This document shows, one piece after another, positions 1-9,117 of a stretch of 64,000 nt of DNA. A program made the translations under genes and the position numbers. The notes beneath the pieces are model-generated. The model ran no database searches. It worked only from the letters and a program-made list of their open reading frames with translations, and had not been told where the DNA came from. The stretch is from assembly GCA_030758115.1 (NCBI GenBank), contig JANREX010000102.1, positions 66,530-130,529 of the forward strand, written 5' to 3'. Position 1 is the first letter of the stretch. Each line of letters starts with the position of its first letter. This DNA is from Paracoccaceae bacterium (GTDB lineage: Bacteria; Pseudomonadota; Alphaproteobacteria; Rhodobacterales; Rhodobacteraceae).

Positions 1-268
1 CATGGCCGACGAAGGCATTGACGAAGCGCAGCAGACTGGCCGCGATCCCGCTTTCGGACATGATCGTGCCCGCCAGCACGAAAAGCGGGATCGCCAGCAG
101 AACCGGGTTGCCCAGCTGTTGCACACCCCAAAGGATGTTGCCCTTCATGATGACGTCGCCCACGAAATACATCACCATGATGGCACCGCCGAAACACCAG
201 GGCAGCGGCACCCCAAGGGTCAGCAGCAGAACCAGAAGGCCCACGGCCAGCAATGCGACCTCAACCAT
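1..268 (-). CDS. dctM: TRAP transporter large permease DctM, N-terminal part only
   Basis: The first 89 codons are inside the window; the rest lies beyond the left edge. The reading frame opens with MVEVALLAVGLL and continues as very hydrophobic segments with the DctM-like stretch QQLGNPVLLAIPLFVLAGTI. DctM is the large membrane subunit of tripartite ATP-independent periplasmic transporters, which use an ion gradient to import carboxylates and related solutes. The ATG overlaps the last 8 bases of dctQ, so the two are translationally coupled. The substrate cannot be told; the periplasmic binding subunit is not in the window. Confidence 0.85.
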   Translation of the reverse strand, partial: MVEVALLAVGLLVLLLTLGVPLPWCFGGAIMVMYFVGDVIMKGNILWGVQQLGNPVLLAIPLFVLAGTIMSESGIAASLLRFVNAFVGH

Positions 269-734
269 GGGCCTGTCCTCCGGCAAGGGCGCGCAGATGG
301 CGCGCCAGATGCAGCGCCGACCAGGCCATCATCAGCACCATCGCGATCAGTAGCGCGATATCGGCATAGAAGACCGGGATGTAGAGGGTCGGGCTTTCGC
401 GCCAGACCCGCACGGAATAGCGGGTGAAATCCCAGACCCATGTCAGCAGCCAAAGCCCGATGATCAGGCTCAAGACTTCGCCGATACAGGCCAGCACAAG
501 GCGGGCACGTTCGGTGCCAAGGAAGATTTCAAGCACATTGGCGCGGATATGCGTGTTCTCGCGCGAGGCATTCACCGCCCCCAGCATGTAGAGCCAGAAC
601 ATCGGATAGAGCATGGTCTCCTCCAGCCCCATTACCGGCGTCTGGAAGACGTAGCGCGTGATCACCTGCACGAACTGGCCCAGCGCCACCGTGCAGATCA
701 GCCCGGTCAGCAGGATTTGCGCGACCCTCTCCAT
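261..734 (-). CDS. dctQ: TRAP transporter small permease DctQ
   Basis: 157 residues, the usual size for DctQ, with four hydrophobic segments at roughly residues 5-25, 40-60, 80-105 and 120-145. The motif GLEETMLYPMFWLYMLGA is typical of the second helix region of this family. The protein pairs with DctM in the inner membrane and contacts the periplasmic solute receptor. It is the first TRAP gene seen here, transcribed leftward and divergently from a LysR-type regulator that is its likely controller (inference from context). Confidence 0.88.
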   Translation of the reverse strand: MERVAQILLTGLICTVALGQFVQVITRYVFQTPVMGLEETMLYPMFWLYMLGAVNASRENTHIRANVLEIFLGTERARLVLACIGEVLSLIIGLWLLTWVWDFTRYSVRVWRESPTLYIPVFYADIALLIAMVLMMAWSALHLARHLRALAGGQAHG

Positions 735-825
735 TCATCTCCCCCATCCGCGGGGATCTGCCCGCAGTCACTCAACAGTGGGCGTTTGCCCGGTTGAAAC
801 AGGATTGACGCAAAGGCACGTATAA

Positions 826-850
826 GATCAAATTTAAAATAAAGATGATC
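826..850. promoter_or_regulatory. Imperfect dyad in an AT-rich divergent promoter region
   Basis: The gap between dctQ and the LysR gene is unusually AT-rich for this genome around 818-866. It holds GATCA at 826-830 and TGATC at 846-850, arms of a loose dyad. LysR proteins often bind such dyads between their own gene and a divergent target. The half-site spacing is not the classic T-N11-A pattern, so the call is tentative. Confidence 0.3.
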
Positions 851-887
851 CCATAGATTTACGTTATGTCCAAGGATGGCATCGCCC

Positions 888-1814
888 ATGAACCTCAGCT
901 TTCGCCAGCTTCAGACCTTCCGCGAGGTGATGCGCACCGGCTCGATCTCGGAGGCCAGCCGCAACCTTGGTCGCACGCAGCCTGCCGTCAGCACCATGAT
1001 CGCGGGCCTGGAACGCGAGCTGCGCTATCCTTTGTTCCTGCGCGAACATGGGCGCCTGACCCCCCGCCCCGAGGCGCATTATTTCCTGGAAGAGGCCGAG
1101 GCGGTGCTGGACCGGCTGGCCCAATCCGCCCGCGTCATGGACGAAATCGGCAAGCTGGATCATGGCCGCCTGCGCATCGCCTGCCACCCGGCGGCATCGG
1201 GCTTTTTCATGCCGCGCGTTCTGGCCGGCTTCCTTGAAGGCCGCCCCGGCGTCGAGGCGGCGCTGATGATGCGCTCCTCCGCCGTGGTCGAAGACCTGGT
1301 GGCCAGCCAGGAATACGACATCGGCCTTGCCGAGACACCCGCCCCGCGCGCGTCGATCCGCACCGAGAGTTTCGCCCTGCCCTGCCTTCTGGCCCTGCCC
1401 GCGGGCAGCCCCCTTGCAACGCGCGAGCGGATCGGCCCTGCGGATCTGGACGGGCATCCCATGGCCACGCTTTTCGATGCGCATCACACATGGCAGGCGA
1501 CGCGCGCGGCCTTCGACCAGGCCGGCGCGGGGCTGAACCGGCGCTTCGTGCTGCAGACCTTCCTGCCCGCGCTGGAACTTGTGGCCGCGGGTCTGTGCTG
1601 CACGCTATGCGACCGGATCACCGCCGCCAGCCATACGGGCGCGCGCGTGGTCTTTCGCCCATTTGCGCCCGACATCATCAGCAGCGTGTCGATCCTGACC
1701 CCCGCGCACCGCCCCCCGTCGCTGCTGGCGCAGGGTTTCCGGGACAACCTGCGCGAGGCCCTGACCCGCCTGACAGGGGAACCGGCCCAAGCGGCACCCC
1801 GGACGCGCCGCTGA
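888..1814 (+). CDS. LysR-family transcriptional regulator
   Basis: About 308 residues, normal LysR length. The N-terminus (MNLSFRQLQTFREVM, then ISEASRNLGRTQPAVS) is a textbook winged helix-turn-helix; the rest is a LysR substrate-binding domain. An upstream in-frame ATG at 876 exists, but the sequence AAGGATGG at 872-879 sits 8 bases before the ATG at 888 and looks like its Shine-Dalgarno site, so 888 is preferred. The gene is divergent from dctQM, which suggests it controls that transporter in response to its substrate (inference). It is convergent with yebC. Confidence 0.88.
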   Translation: MNLSFRQLQTFREVMRTGSISEASRNLGRTQPAVSTMIAGLERELRYPLFLREHGRLTPRPEAHYFLEEAEAVLDRLAQSARVMDEIGKLDHGRLRIACHPAASGFFMPRVLAGFLEGRPGVEAALMMRSSAVVEDLVASQEYDIGLAETPAPRASIRTESFALPCLLALPAGSPLATRERIGPADLDGHPMATLFDAHHTWQATRAAFDQAGAGLNRRFVLQTFLPALELVAAGLCCTLCDRITAASHTGARVVFRPFAPDIISSVSILTPAHRPPSLLAQGFRDNLREALTRLTGEPAQAAPRTRR

Positions 1815-1819
1815 ACCGG

Positions 1820-1849
1820 AAACGAAAAAGGGCGCCCCAAGGGGCGCCC
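1820..1849 (-). terminator. Rho-independent terminator of yebC
   Basis: A 9-bp perfect stem (GGGCGCCCC / GGGGCGCCC, 1830-1849) is followed on the minus strand by TTTTTCGTTT. It lies 25 bases past the yebC stop codon, in the gap between two convergent genes. Confidence 0.85.
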
Positions 1850-1873
1850 TGTCACATCAGCAAGCCCCTGTGA

Positions 1874-2614
1874 TCAGAGCTGACCCATCACATCGTCGCT
1901 GGCTTCGAAATTCGTGGTCACGCGCTGCACGTCATCGTCATCTTCCAGCGCATCGACCAGTTTCATCAGCTTTTGCATGCTGTCGAGATCCATCTCGGTC
2001 GTGGTGGTCGGCTTCCAGACCAGCTTGGTGCTGTCGGATTCGCCCAGCACCGCCTCGAGTGCCGTCGCCACCTCGTTCAGATCGGTATCGGCGCACCAGA
2101 TCAGATGGCCTTCCTCGCTGCTTTCCACATCCTCGGCCCCGGCTTCGATGGCAGCCATCAGGACGGTATCGGCATCGCCCACCGAGGCGGGATAGGTAAT
2201 CTCGCCCTTGCGGTCGAACATGAAGCCCACCGACCCGGTCTCGCCCAGGTTGCCGCCGTTCTTGGTGAAGGTCGAGCGCACGTTGGATGCGGTGCGGTTG
2301 CGGTTGTCGGTCATCGCCTCGACGATGATCGCCACGCCATTCGGGCCATAGCCTTCATAGCGGATTTCCTCATAGGCATCGCCCTCGCCGCCGATGGCCT
2401 TCTTGATCGCGCGTTCGATCACATCCTTGGGGCAGGACTGCGATTTCGCTTCCTTCACCGCAAGGCGCAGGCGCGGGTTCTTTTCGGGATCCGGATCGCC
2501 CATCTTGGCGGCCACCGTGATTTCCTTGGACAGCTTCGAGAACAGCTTTGCCCGAACCGAATCCTGGCGGTTCTTGCGATGCTGGATGTTTGCCCATTTT
2601 GAGTGGCCGGCCAT
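1874..2614 (-). CDS. yebC: YebC/PmpR family translation or transcription factor
   Basis: 246 residues with the invariant family start [14 protein letters not shown] and the conserved [14 protein letters not shown] and [19 protein letters not shown] blocks. YebC proteins are cytosolic and act on ribosomes stalled at difficult (often proline-rich) sequences; some relatives were described as transcriptional regulators. It is the last gene of a minus-strand run after mgtE, fthC and ymdB, 118 bases after ymdB, and is closed by its own terminator. Confidence 0.95.
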   Translation of the reverse strand: MAGHSKWANIQHRKNRQDSVRAKLFSKLSKEITVAAKMGDPDPEKNPRLRLAVKEAKSQSCPKDVIERAIKKAIGGEGDAYEEIRYEGYGPNGVAIIVEAMTDNRNRTASNVRSTFTKNGGNLGETGSVGFMFDRKGEITYPASVGDADTVLMAAIEAGAEDVESSEEGHLIWCADTDLNEVATALEAVLGESDSTKLVWKPTTTTEMDLDSMQKLMKLVDALEDDDDVQRVTTNFEASDDVMGQL

Positions 2615-2732
2615 GCGTGCCTCCGTCTGCTTGTCTGAATATGCCTGTCTGGCGATCAGCGCCTCTATATGTCAGCAGCACAGCCCCTCGCAAGGCCGTC
2701 CGAGACACGGCGCGACGCCTTCTGGATGGCGC

Positions 2733-3551
2733 TCACCCCAGCGGGCCCGCCGCCTCCAGCCTGCCGCCATGCCGCACCGCGCAGACGCGGGTGGCGCGCC
2801 CGGTCATGTCGTCGGTCTCGACATAGACGCCGGACAGGGTCGCCTCGCCCATGGCTGGGTTGAAACGCCCCTTGGCCATGCCGGTCACGAAACGGCGCAT
2901 GGGTTCGTCCTTCTCCATGCCGATCACGCTGTTGTAGTCGCCGCACATGCCCGCATCGGTCAGATAGGCGGTGGCGCCGCCCAGGATCATCGCATCGGCG
3001 GTCGGCACATGGGTATGGGTGCCCACGACAAGGCTGGCGCGGCCCGCGCAGAAATGGCCCATGCCCATCTTCTCGCTGGTCGCCTCGCAATGCATGTCCA
3101 CGATCGCGGCCTGCACAGCACCGCCCAGCGGATGCGCCGCCAGCACCTGGTCCACGGCAGAGAACGGATCGTCAAAGGCGCGTTTCATGAACACGTTGCC
3201 CAGAACCTGCGTGACAAGGACCTTGCGCCCCCGCGCATCCGAAAACACCCGGTGTCCGCGCCCCGGCGCGCCCTTGGCAAAGTTCAGCGGGCGCAGGATG
3301 CGCGGCTCGTTCTCGATGAACTGCAACATGTCCTTCTGATCGAAGGCATGATCGCCCAGCGTCAGGCAATCGGCCCCGGCGGCCAGCAGCACCTTGGCAT
3401 GATCCGCCGTCAGCCCCGCCCCGCTGGAGGCGTTCTCGCCGTTGACGACGACGAAATCCAGCTTCCACTCGGCCCTGAGGCGCGGCAGGTTTTCCGATAC
3501 GGCCTGCCGTCCGGCACGGCCCATGACATCGCCAAGGAAAAGAATTTTCAT
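2733..3551 (-). CDS. YmdB-type metallophosphoesterase
   Basis: 272 residues starting MKILFLGDVMGRAGRQ. The metal-ligand motifs are all visible: GDVMGRAG, VVNGENAS, LGDHAFDQKD and VVGTHTHVPTADA, ending with DAGMCGDYNSVIG. The family (TIGR00282) hydrolyses 2',3'-cyclic nucleotides in characterised relatives. The open frame runs 12 codons further upstream, but the internal ATG at 3551 matches the family N-terminus. It lies between fthC and yebC on the same strand. Confidence 0.9.
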   Translation of the reverse strand: MKILFLGDVMGRAGRQAVSENLPRLRAEWKLDFVVVNGENASSGAGLTADHAKVLLAAGADCLTLGDHAFDQKDMLQFIENEPRILRPLNFAKGAPGRGHRVFSDARGRKVLVTQVLGNVFMKRAFDDPFSAVDQVLAAHPLGGAVQAAIVDMHCEATSEKMGMGHFCAGRASLVVGTHTHVPTADAMILGGATAYLTDAGMCGDYNSVIGMEKDEPMRRFVTGMAKGRFNPAMGEATLSGVYVETDDMTGRATRVCAVRHGGRLEAAGPLG

Positions 3552-3628
3552 GCGCAAAGGCCTAGGGCGAATGCCTGGCCACGGCAAGGGTCAAGGTGGC
3601 GCGGCCCCTGAAAAACTGTACGCCCCCG

Positions 3629-3650
3629 CTTCATCGTTCCATAAATACTC
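3629..3650 (+). repeat. 22-bp dispersed intergenic motif, copy 1
   Basis: Reads CTTCATCGTTC, CAT, AAATACTC. It matches the window-wide consensus TTTC[AT]TC[GT]T[GT]C-N3-AAATA[CT][TC]C at all but the first base. It lies in the gap between the ymdB start and the fthC stop; its last two bases belong to the reverse complement of the fthC stop codon. Confidence 0.6.
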
Positions 3651-4230
3651 AAACAGCACCCGGGCTGCAGGCGATCACCTCGGCCTCGGTCACGATCAGG
3701 TCCAAAGGCTGATCGGTAGCCTCCAGCGGCAGGTCATCGGCTTCCTGCGCGCCGAAGGCAAAACCCACGGCCAACACGGGCCCGCTTGCGCGCAGCATCT
3801 GCAAGCTGCGGTCATAGAACCCGCCGCCATAGCCCAGCCGCCCGCCCCTGCGGTCGAAGGCCACCAGCGGCACGATCAGAACCTCGGGCACCAGCCAGTC
3901 CAGGCTGGCCGGCACCTGAGCGCCGAATTCACCCGCGATCATCGCGCCCTGCGCCGTCCAGCGGGCAAAGCGCAAGGCCAGCCCCTTTCCCTGGATCACC
4001 GGCACGCAGACCGGCCCCGTCGCCGCATGTCCGCGCATCGCCGCCAAGGGGCTGATCTCGGTCCGCATCGGCATGTAGCCCGCCAGCACCTTGCCGGCAT
4101 GGGGCCGCAGCACATCGGCCAACAGCCCGGAATGATCAGGCCCGATCGCATCGAACGCTTGCTTGCGCCGGGCGAATGCGGCGCGCCGTGCCGCGGCCTT
4201 GATCGCGCTCAGGTCTGGTTCTGCGGTCAT
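3649..4230 (-). CDS. 5-formyltetrahydrofolate cyclo-ligase
   Basis: 193 residues, normal for the family (YgfA/MTHFS). It converts 5-formyl-THF to 5,10-methenyl-THF with ATP, returning stored folate to one-carbon metabolism. The C-terminal signature LGYGGGFYDR is intact, with the phosphate-binding basic N-terminal stretch RRAAFARRKQAF. It starts 10 bases after the mgtE stop codon, so the two are probably cotranscribed. Its stop codon runs into a copy of the dispersed 22-bp motif. Confidence 0.92.
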   Translation of the reverse strand: MTAEPDLSAIKAAARRAAFARRKQAFDAIGPDHSGLLADVLRPHAGKVLAGYMPMRTEISPLAAMRGHAATGPVCVPVIQGKGLALRFARWTAQGAMIAGEFGAQVPASLDWLVPEVLIVPLVAFDRRGGRLGYGGGFYDRSLQMLRASGPVLAVGFAFGAQEADDLPLEATDQPLDLIVTEAEVIACSPGAV

Positions 4231-4239
4231 CTGCGCCCC

Positions 4240-5649
4240 CTACATCAGCACGGCAGAGGCAAGGCCGAGGAAGGCGAAAAAGCCCACCACATCCGTCACC
4301 GTCGTCACGAATGGCCCCGAGGCCAGCGCGGGGTCGATCTTCAACCGCTCCAGCGCCATCGGGATCACGATACCGCCCAGGGCCGCCGCAACCTGTGTCA
4401 GCAGCATCGCCACACCGATCACGGCCGCCAGCATCGGCACCCCGAACCAGACCCCGGCCACCAACGCCATGAGCAATCCGAAAACCAGGCCGTTCAACGC
4501 ACCCACCGAAACCTCGCGCCAGATCACGCGCATCGCGTTCTGGGCCGTCAGGTCGCGGGTCGCGATCGAGCGCACGGCCACGGTCATGGTCTGCGTGCCC
4601 GCATTGCCCCCCATCGAGGCGACGATGGGCATCAGCACCGCCAGCGCCACCATCTGGTTGATCGTCTCGGCGAAGGCGTCGATCACCAGCGAGGCCAGGA
4701 TCGCCGTCAGCAGGTTCACGAACAGCCAGACCGCCCGGCCGCGCGCGGCCTCGAGGATCGTGTCCGACAGGCTTGCATCCTCGCTGACACCGGCCATCCG
4801 CAGGATGTCCTCTTCATGTTCCTCGTCCAGCACGGCCATGGCGTCATCGATGGTGATGATGCCCACCAGCCGCCCGTCCTCGTCCACCACCGGGGCCGAG
4901 ATCAGGTGATACTGGTTGAACGCATAGGCCACATCGCCGTCATACTGGGTGACGGGGATCAGGTGAAACGCCTCTTCCGTGATGTCGCGCAGCGCCACAT
5001 CGCGGCGCGAGCGCATGATCTTGCCCAGCGTCACATTGCCCACCGGATGCAGGCGCGGGTCCACCAGCACCATGTGGTAGAACTGATCGGGCAAATCCTC
5101 GGAATTGCGCAGGAAATCAATGGCCTCGCCGACGGTCCAATGCTCGGGCGCCATCACGACCTCGCGCTGCATCAGGCGGCCTGCGGAATATTCCGGATAG
5201 GTCATCGCCTGCTGCACGGCGACGCGATCCGCATCCTCCAGCGCATCCAGGATCGCGCCTTGCTGCGGTGCGTCCAGATCCTCCAGCAGATCGACCACGT
5301 CGTCGCTGTCCAGTTCGCGCACCGCATCGGCCAGAACCTGCGGGTTCAGAACCGAAATCACGTCCTCGCGGATGCTTTCGCCCAGTTCCGACAGGATGTC
5401 GCCGTCGAATTCCTTGCCGTAAAGCCGGATCAGCGCGCGGCGATCATCACGGTCGATCTGCTCCAGAAGGTCGGCGATGTCGGCCGGGTGCAGCGGTTCC
5501 ATCAGCTCTGTCAGCAGCGCGGCGTCACCGACTTCGACAGCGTCGAGAATAGCGGCGACCGTGCGCCGCTCCAGACCATAGCTTCCACTCACCTGCGGCT
5601 CGCTGGATGTGTCTGCGGAGCGGTCGATCTGGTCTTCGTCTTCGGCCAT
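4240..5649 (-). CDS. mgtE: Magnesium transporter MgtE
   Basis: 469 residues with the full MgtE layout: an N-terminal superhelical domain (about 20-140) with repeated LLEDLDAPQQG-like units, two CBS domains (about 150-290) including DEDGRLVGIITIDD, and a C-terminal channel of five membrane helices. The pore signature MPIVASMGGNAGTQTM is present. MgtE is a Mg2+-gated channel in the inner membrane. It is the first gene of the minus-strand run mgtE-fthC-ymdB-yebC and is divergent from guaD. No magnesium riboswitch was recognised upstream. Confidence 0.95.
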   Translation of the reverse strand: MAEDEDQIDRSADTSSEPQVSGSYGLERRTVAAILDAVEVGDAALLTELMEPLHPADIADLLEQIDRDDRRALIRLYGKEFDGDILSELGESIREDVISVLNPQVLADAVRELDSDDVVDLLEDLDAPQQGAILDALEDADRVAVQQAMTYPEYSAGRLMQREVVMAPEHWTVGEAIDFLRNSEDLPDQFYHMVLVDPRLHPVGNVTLGKIMRSRRDVALRDITEEAFHLIPVTQYDGDVAYAFNQYHLISAPVVDEDGRLVGIITIDDAMAVLDEEHEEDILRMAGVSEDASLSDTILEAARGRAVWLFVNLLTAILASLVIDAFAETINQMVALAVLMPIVASMGGNAGTQTMTVAVRSIATRDLTAQNAMRVIWREVSVGALNGLVFGLLMALVAGVWFGVPMLAAVIGVAMLLTQVAAALGGIVIPMALERLKIDPALASGPFVTTVTDVVGFFAFLGLASAVLM

Positions 5650-5779
5650 GTCACCCTCCCGTCAGCACTTGCCCCTGTTTAGCGGAAAGGGATGGCCGGA
5701 AACAATGCTTACCGGGCGGGACCGGGGTGATTTACCTTGCATCCCTTGGTCCCTAGAGTGCGCATGAAAGGATGACACC

Positions 5780-7069
5780 ATGACCGCACAGACGCTCCTG
5801 CTGGGCCAGACCCTGCGCTTCACCGCCGATCCATTCGCGGAAGGACCAGCCGCCGCGATCCATGACAGTGCGGGCGGCATCCTCATCGAAGGGGGGCGGA
5901 TCGCGGCCATTGGCCAAGGCGCAGAGCTGCGCGCCGCCCATCCGCAGGCGCGGGTGGTGGATCACGGCGATGCCCTGCTGCTGGCCGGGTTCGTGGATGC
6001 CCATGTGCATTACCCGCAGACCGCGATCATCGCCAGCTGGGGCAAGCGGCTGATCGACTGGCTGAACCTTTACACCTTCCCCGAAGAAATGCGCTTCGGC
6101 GATCCCGCCCATGCCGCCGGGATCGCGGCCCGCTATCTTGATCTGACGCTGGCGAACGGCACCACGACCGTCTGCAGCTATGCCACGATCCACCCCGAAA
6201 GCGTGGATGCCTTCTTTGCCGCGGCCCAGGCGCGCGGGCAGCGCGTGGTGGCGGGCAAGACCTGCATGGACCGCAATGCCCCCGAAGGGCTGCGCGACAC
6301 CGCGCAATCGGCCTATGACGACAGCCGCGCCCTCCTGCGGAAATGGCATGGCGTGGACCGGCTGTCCTATGCGATCACGCCGCGCTTCTCGCCCACCTCG
6401 ACGCCCGAACAGCTGGAGGCGCTGGGCGCCCTCTGGGCCGAGCATCCAGATTGCCTGATGCAGACCCACCTGAGCGAGCAGACGGACGAGATCGCCTGGG
6501 TGCGTGACCTCTACCCGCAGGCGCGCGACTATCTGGACACCTACGAGGCGCATGGCTTGCTGGGGGCGAACGGTCTTTACGGTCACGCCATCCATCTGGA
6601 GCCCCGCGAAAGGGACCGCCTGCGCGAGGTCGGCGCCGCCCTGGTGCATTGCCCCACATCCAACACCTTCATCGGGTCGGGCCTGTTCGACATGGCGGGC
6701 CTTGTGGCGGACGGGCATCGGGTGGGGCTGGCCACGGATACGGGCGGCGGGTCCAGCTTTTCGATGCTGCGCACCATGGCCGCCGCCTATGAGATCGGCC
6801 AGCTGCGCGGCACCGCCCTGCATCCCGCGCAGCTTCTGTGGCTGGCCACCGTCGGGTCGGCCCGCGCCTTGCGGCTGGATCACCGGATCGGCAATCTTGC
6901 ACCGGGGATGGAGGCGGACATCGTGGCGCTGGATCTGGCCTCGACCCCGGCGATCGCACAGCGCAGCACAAGGGCGCAGGATATCTGGGAAGCCGTCTTT
7001 CCGACGATCATGATGGGCGATGACCGCGCGATCCGCGCGACATGGGTGGCAGGGCAAAGACTGGTCTGA
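5780..7069 (+). CDS. guaD: Guanine deaminase
   Basis: 429 residues, amidohydrolase superfamily. It converts guanine to xanthine and ammonia. Zinc ligands and active-site blocks are visible: GFVDAHVHYPQ, MQTHLSEQ, YGHAIHL and ATDTGGGSSFSML, the last being characteristic of guanine deaminases. A purine-rich AAAGGATG precedes the ATG. The gene is divergent from mgtE and convergent with a CAP-domain gene. A second purine-type deaminase lies about 600 bases downstream on the opposite strand, pointing to a purine-use neighbourhood. Confidence 0.93.
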   Translation: MTAQTLLLGQTLRFTADPFAEGPAAAIHDSAGGILIEGGRIAAIGQGAELRAAHPQARVVDHGDALLLAGFVDAHVHYPQTAIIASWGKRLIDWLNLYTFPEEMRFGDPAHAAGIAARYLDLTLANGTTTVCSYATIHPESVDAFFAAAQARGQRVVAGKTCMDRNAPEGLRDTAQSAYDDSRALLRKWHGVDRLSYAITPRFSPTSTPEQLEALGALWAEHPDCLMQTHLSEQTDEIAWVRDLYPQARDYLDTYEAHGLLGANGLYGHAIHLEPRERDRLREVGAALVHCPTSNTFIGSGLFDMAGLVADGHRVGLATDTGGGSSFSMLRTMAAAYEIGQLRGTALHPAQLLWLATVGSARALRLDHRIGNLAPGMEADIVALDLASTPAIAQRSTRAQDIWEAVFPTIMMGDDRAIRATWVAGQRLV

Positions 7070-7090
7070 GGGCGCGTCGCGGCAATCGCC

Positions 7091-7522
7091 TCAGCAGGGG
7101 CGGCCCATCACCAGCACCCAGGCGCGATCCACGGCGGCAAACCCGTAATGCGTGACCTTGCGCGACAGCGCGTTGCGGCGGTGTCCGGGGGAATTGTACC
7201 AGCCCGTCATCACCTTGGCCGGGTCGCGGTAACCCATGGCGATATTCTCGTTCACCGCACGGTAGCAGAACCCGGCCCGCTTGACCCGCTGCGCCACGGT
7301 CGATCCGTCAGAGCCGCGATGCGACATGAAGCCATGGCTTGCCATGTCGCGGGCATGCGCCTCGGCGGCGGCCATCAGCAACGCGTGCGGCTGGACCGCA
7401 TGCAGGCCATGCGCCGCGCGCTGCGCATTGAGGGTCTGCGCCACAAAGCTATCCGTGCTGGCAAAGGCAGGGGTGACGGGCGCAAACGTCAGGGCCAGGA
7501 TGACCAGGATTGTGCGGATCAT
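7091..7522 (-). CDS. Secreted CAP-domain (SCP/PR-1) protein
   Basis: 143 residues. A signal peptide (MIRTILVILALTFAPVTPAFA) precedes one CAP domain with the typical blocks LNAQRAAHGL, AAAEAHARDMA, SHRGSDGSTVAQRVKRAG, VNENIAMGY and WYNSPGHRRNAL. CAP proteins are exported; bacterial ones (YkwD type) are widespread but their chemical role is mostly unknown. The open frame extends far upstream in an unlikely composition, so the ATG at 7522 in front of the signal peptide is chosen. A C-terminal GRPC ends the protein. Confidence 0.88.
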   Translation of the reverse strand: MIRTILVILALTFAPVTPAFASTDSFVAQTLNAQRAAHGLHAVQPHALLMAAAEAHARDMASHGFMSHRGSDGSTVAQRVKRAGFCYRAVNENIAMGYRDPAKVMTGWYNSPGHRRNALSRKVTHYGFAAVDRAWVLVMGRPC

Positions 7523-7646
7523 GATCCCTCGGGGGTGGCAGTTGCGATACATCGGATGTCTCGCATGGCACTTTGGTGAAATTATGGCGACTTGACCAGA
7601 CGGCTTTGCCGGCCTCGGCAAGAAACCACCGCTCCGCCGGGGGTCC

Positions 7647-9014
7647 CTACCCCGCCAGGGCCCGCGCAAGGCGGCGCTGGTCCTCCAGCACGCGGGGCAG
7701 ATCGATGGTGGCAAGCTGGCCCTCGCGCACCACGCGCCGCCCCTCGACCAGCAGGTCACGCACCCGCACCGGACCCGCCAGCACCAGGGCCGCCGGATCC
7801 CAGCTGCCCGCGCTTTCGACGCCCGACACATCCCACACGGCGATATCGGCGCGCTTGCCCACCGCCAACCGCCCCACATCGGGCCGACCCAGCACATCGG
7901 CCCCGCCGCGCGTCGCGATCTCCAGCGCCTCGCGCGCGCTCATGCGGTCGGCACCATGGGTGACGCGCTGCAACAGCATCGCCTGACGCGCCTCAAGCAT
8001 GAGGTTGCCGCTGTCATTGCTGGCCGATCCGTCGACGCCCAGCCCCACGGGCACGCCCGCATCGCGCATCGCCCGGACAGGGGCCACCCCCGACCCAAGC
8101 CGGCAATTCGAACAGGGGCAATGCGCCACGCCGGTCCGTGTTCTGGCAAACAGATCGATCTCCCGGCCATCCAGCTTGACGCAATGCGCATGCCAGACAT
8201 CGGGCCCGGTCCAGCCCAGATCCTCGGCATATTGACCGGGGCGGCAGCCGAACTGCGCCAGGGAATAGGCGACATCCTCGTCATTCTCGGCCAGATGGGT
8301 GTGCAGCATCACCCCCTTGTCCCGCGCCAGAAGCGCCGCGTCGCGCATCAGTTCGCGACTGACCGAGAAGGGCGAACATGGCGCCACGCCGACCCGGCAC
8401 ATCGACCCCTCGGCCGCGTCATGGAAGGCGTCGATCACCCGGATGCAATCCTCCAGAATGGCAGCCTCGTCCTCGACCAGGTCATCGGGCGGAAGGCCGC
8501 CCGCGCTCTGCCCGATGCTCATCGCGCCGCGCGTCGGGTGAAAGCGCAACCCCAGTTCGGCGGCGGCGTGGATCGTATCCTCCAGCCGTGACCCGTTGGG
8601 ATAGAGATAGAGGTGATCCGAGGACAGCGTGCATCCCGACAGCGCCAACTCGGCCAGCCCTGTCAGCGTGCTGATGCGCATTTCCTCGGGTCCAAAACGC
8701 GCCCAGATCGGATAGAGCGTCCTGAGCCAGCCGAACAGCAAGGCATCCTGCCCGCCGGGCACCGCCCGCGTCAGGCTCTGGTAGAGATGGTGATGCGTGT
8801 TCACCAGACCGGGCGTGACCACGCAACCGGCGGCCTGCAGCACCTCGGCCGCGGGATGCGCCCGCGCCAGATCGGGGCCGATGGCGGCGATCACGCCACC
8901 ACGGATCAGGATGTCGGCCCCGCGCCATTCGGCGCGCGTGTCATCCATGGTCAGGATGTGATCCGCAGCGCGGATCAGGATCTCGGAACGGGTGGATTGC
9001 GTCGGGAATGTCAT
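7647..9014 (-). CDS. Probable 8-oxoguanine deaminase (amidohydrolase)
   Basis: 455 residues of the ATZ/TRZ amidohydrolase group. Active-site blocks are LVNTHHHLYQSLTR, MLHTHLAEND, HAHCVKLD and GLGVDGSASNDSGNLM. The last block and NTHHHLYQ match the subgroup annotated as hydroxydechloroatrazine ethylaminohydrolase, whose characterised bacterial members deaminate 8-oxoguanine to urate. Substrate is inferred from family resemblance only. It sits near guaD, consistent with a purine-scavenging role. Confidence 0.82.
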   Translation of the reverse strand: MTFPTQSTRSEILIRAADHILTMDDTRAEWRGADILIRGGVIAAIGPDLARAHPAAEVLQAAGCVVTPGLVNTHHHLYQSLTRAVPGGQDALLFGWLRTLYPIWARFGPEEMRISTLTGLAELALSGCTLSSDHLYLYPNGSRLEDTIHAAAELGLRFHPTRGAMSIGQSAGGLPPDDLVEDEAAILEDCIRVIDAFHDAAEGSMCRVGVAPCSPFSVSRELMRDAALLARDKGVMLHTHLAENDEDVAYSLAQFGCRPGQYAEDLGWTGPDVWHAHCVKLDGREIDLFARTRTGVAHCPCSNCRLGSGVAPVRAMRDAGVPVGLGVDGSASNDSGNLMLEARQAMLLQRVTHGADRMSAREALEIATRGGADVLGRPDVGRLAVGKRADIAVWDVSGVESAGSWDPAALVLAGPVRVRDLLVEGRRVVREGQLATIDLPRVLEDQRRLARALAG

Positions 9015-9117
9015 GGGCGCCTCCTGTCAGACAGCGCCCCCTCATCCACGCGGCGCGCACCGGAAAGGGGCCAAGAGGCGCGCACCATCGCAGGATAGCC
9101 GCGTCAGCGACGCCGGA

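Noticed and set aside
3442-5682. 746-codon plus-strand frame across fthC and mgtE
   Set aside because: Same shadow effect; compositionally extreme, whereas the minus-strand frames are clear full-length families.
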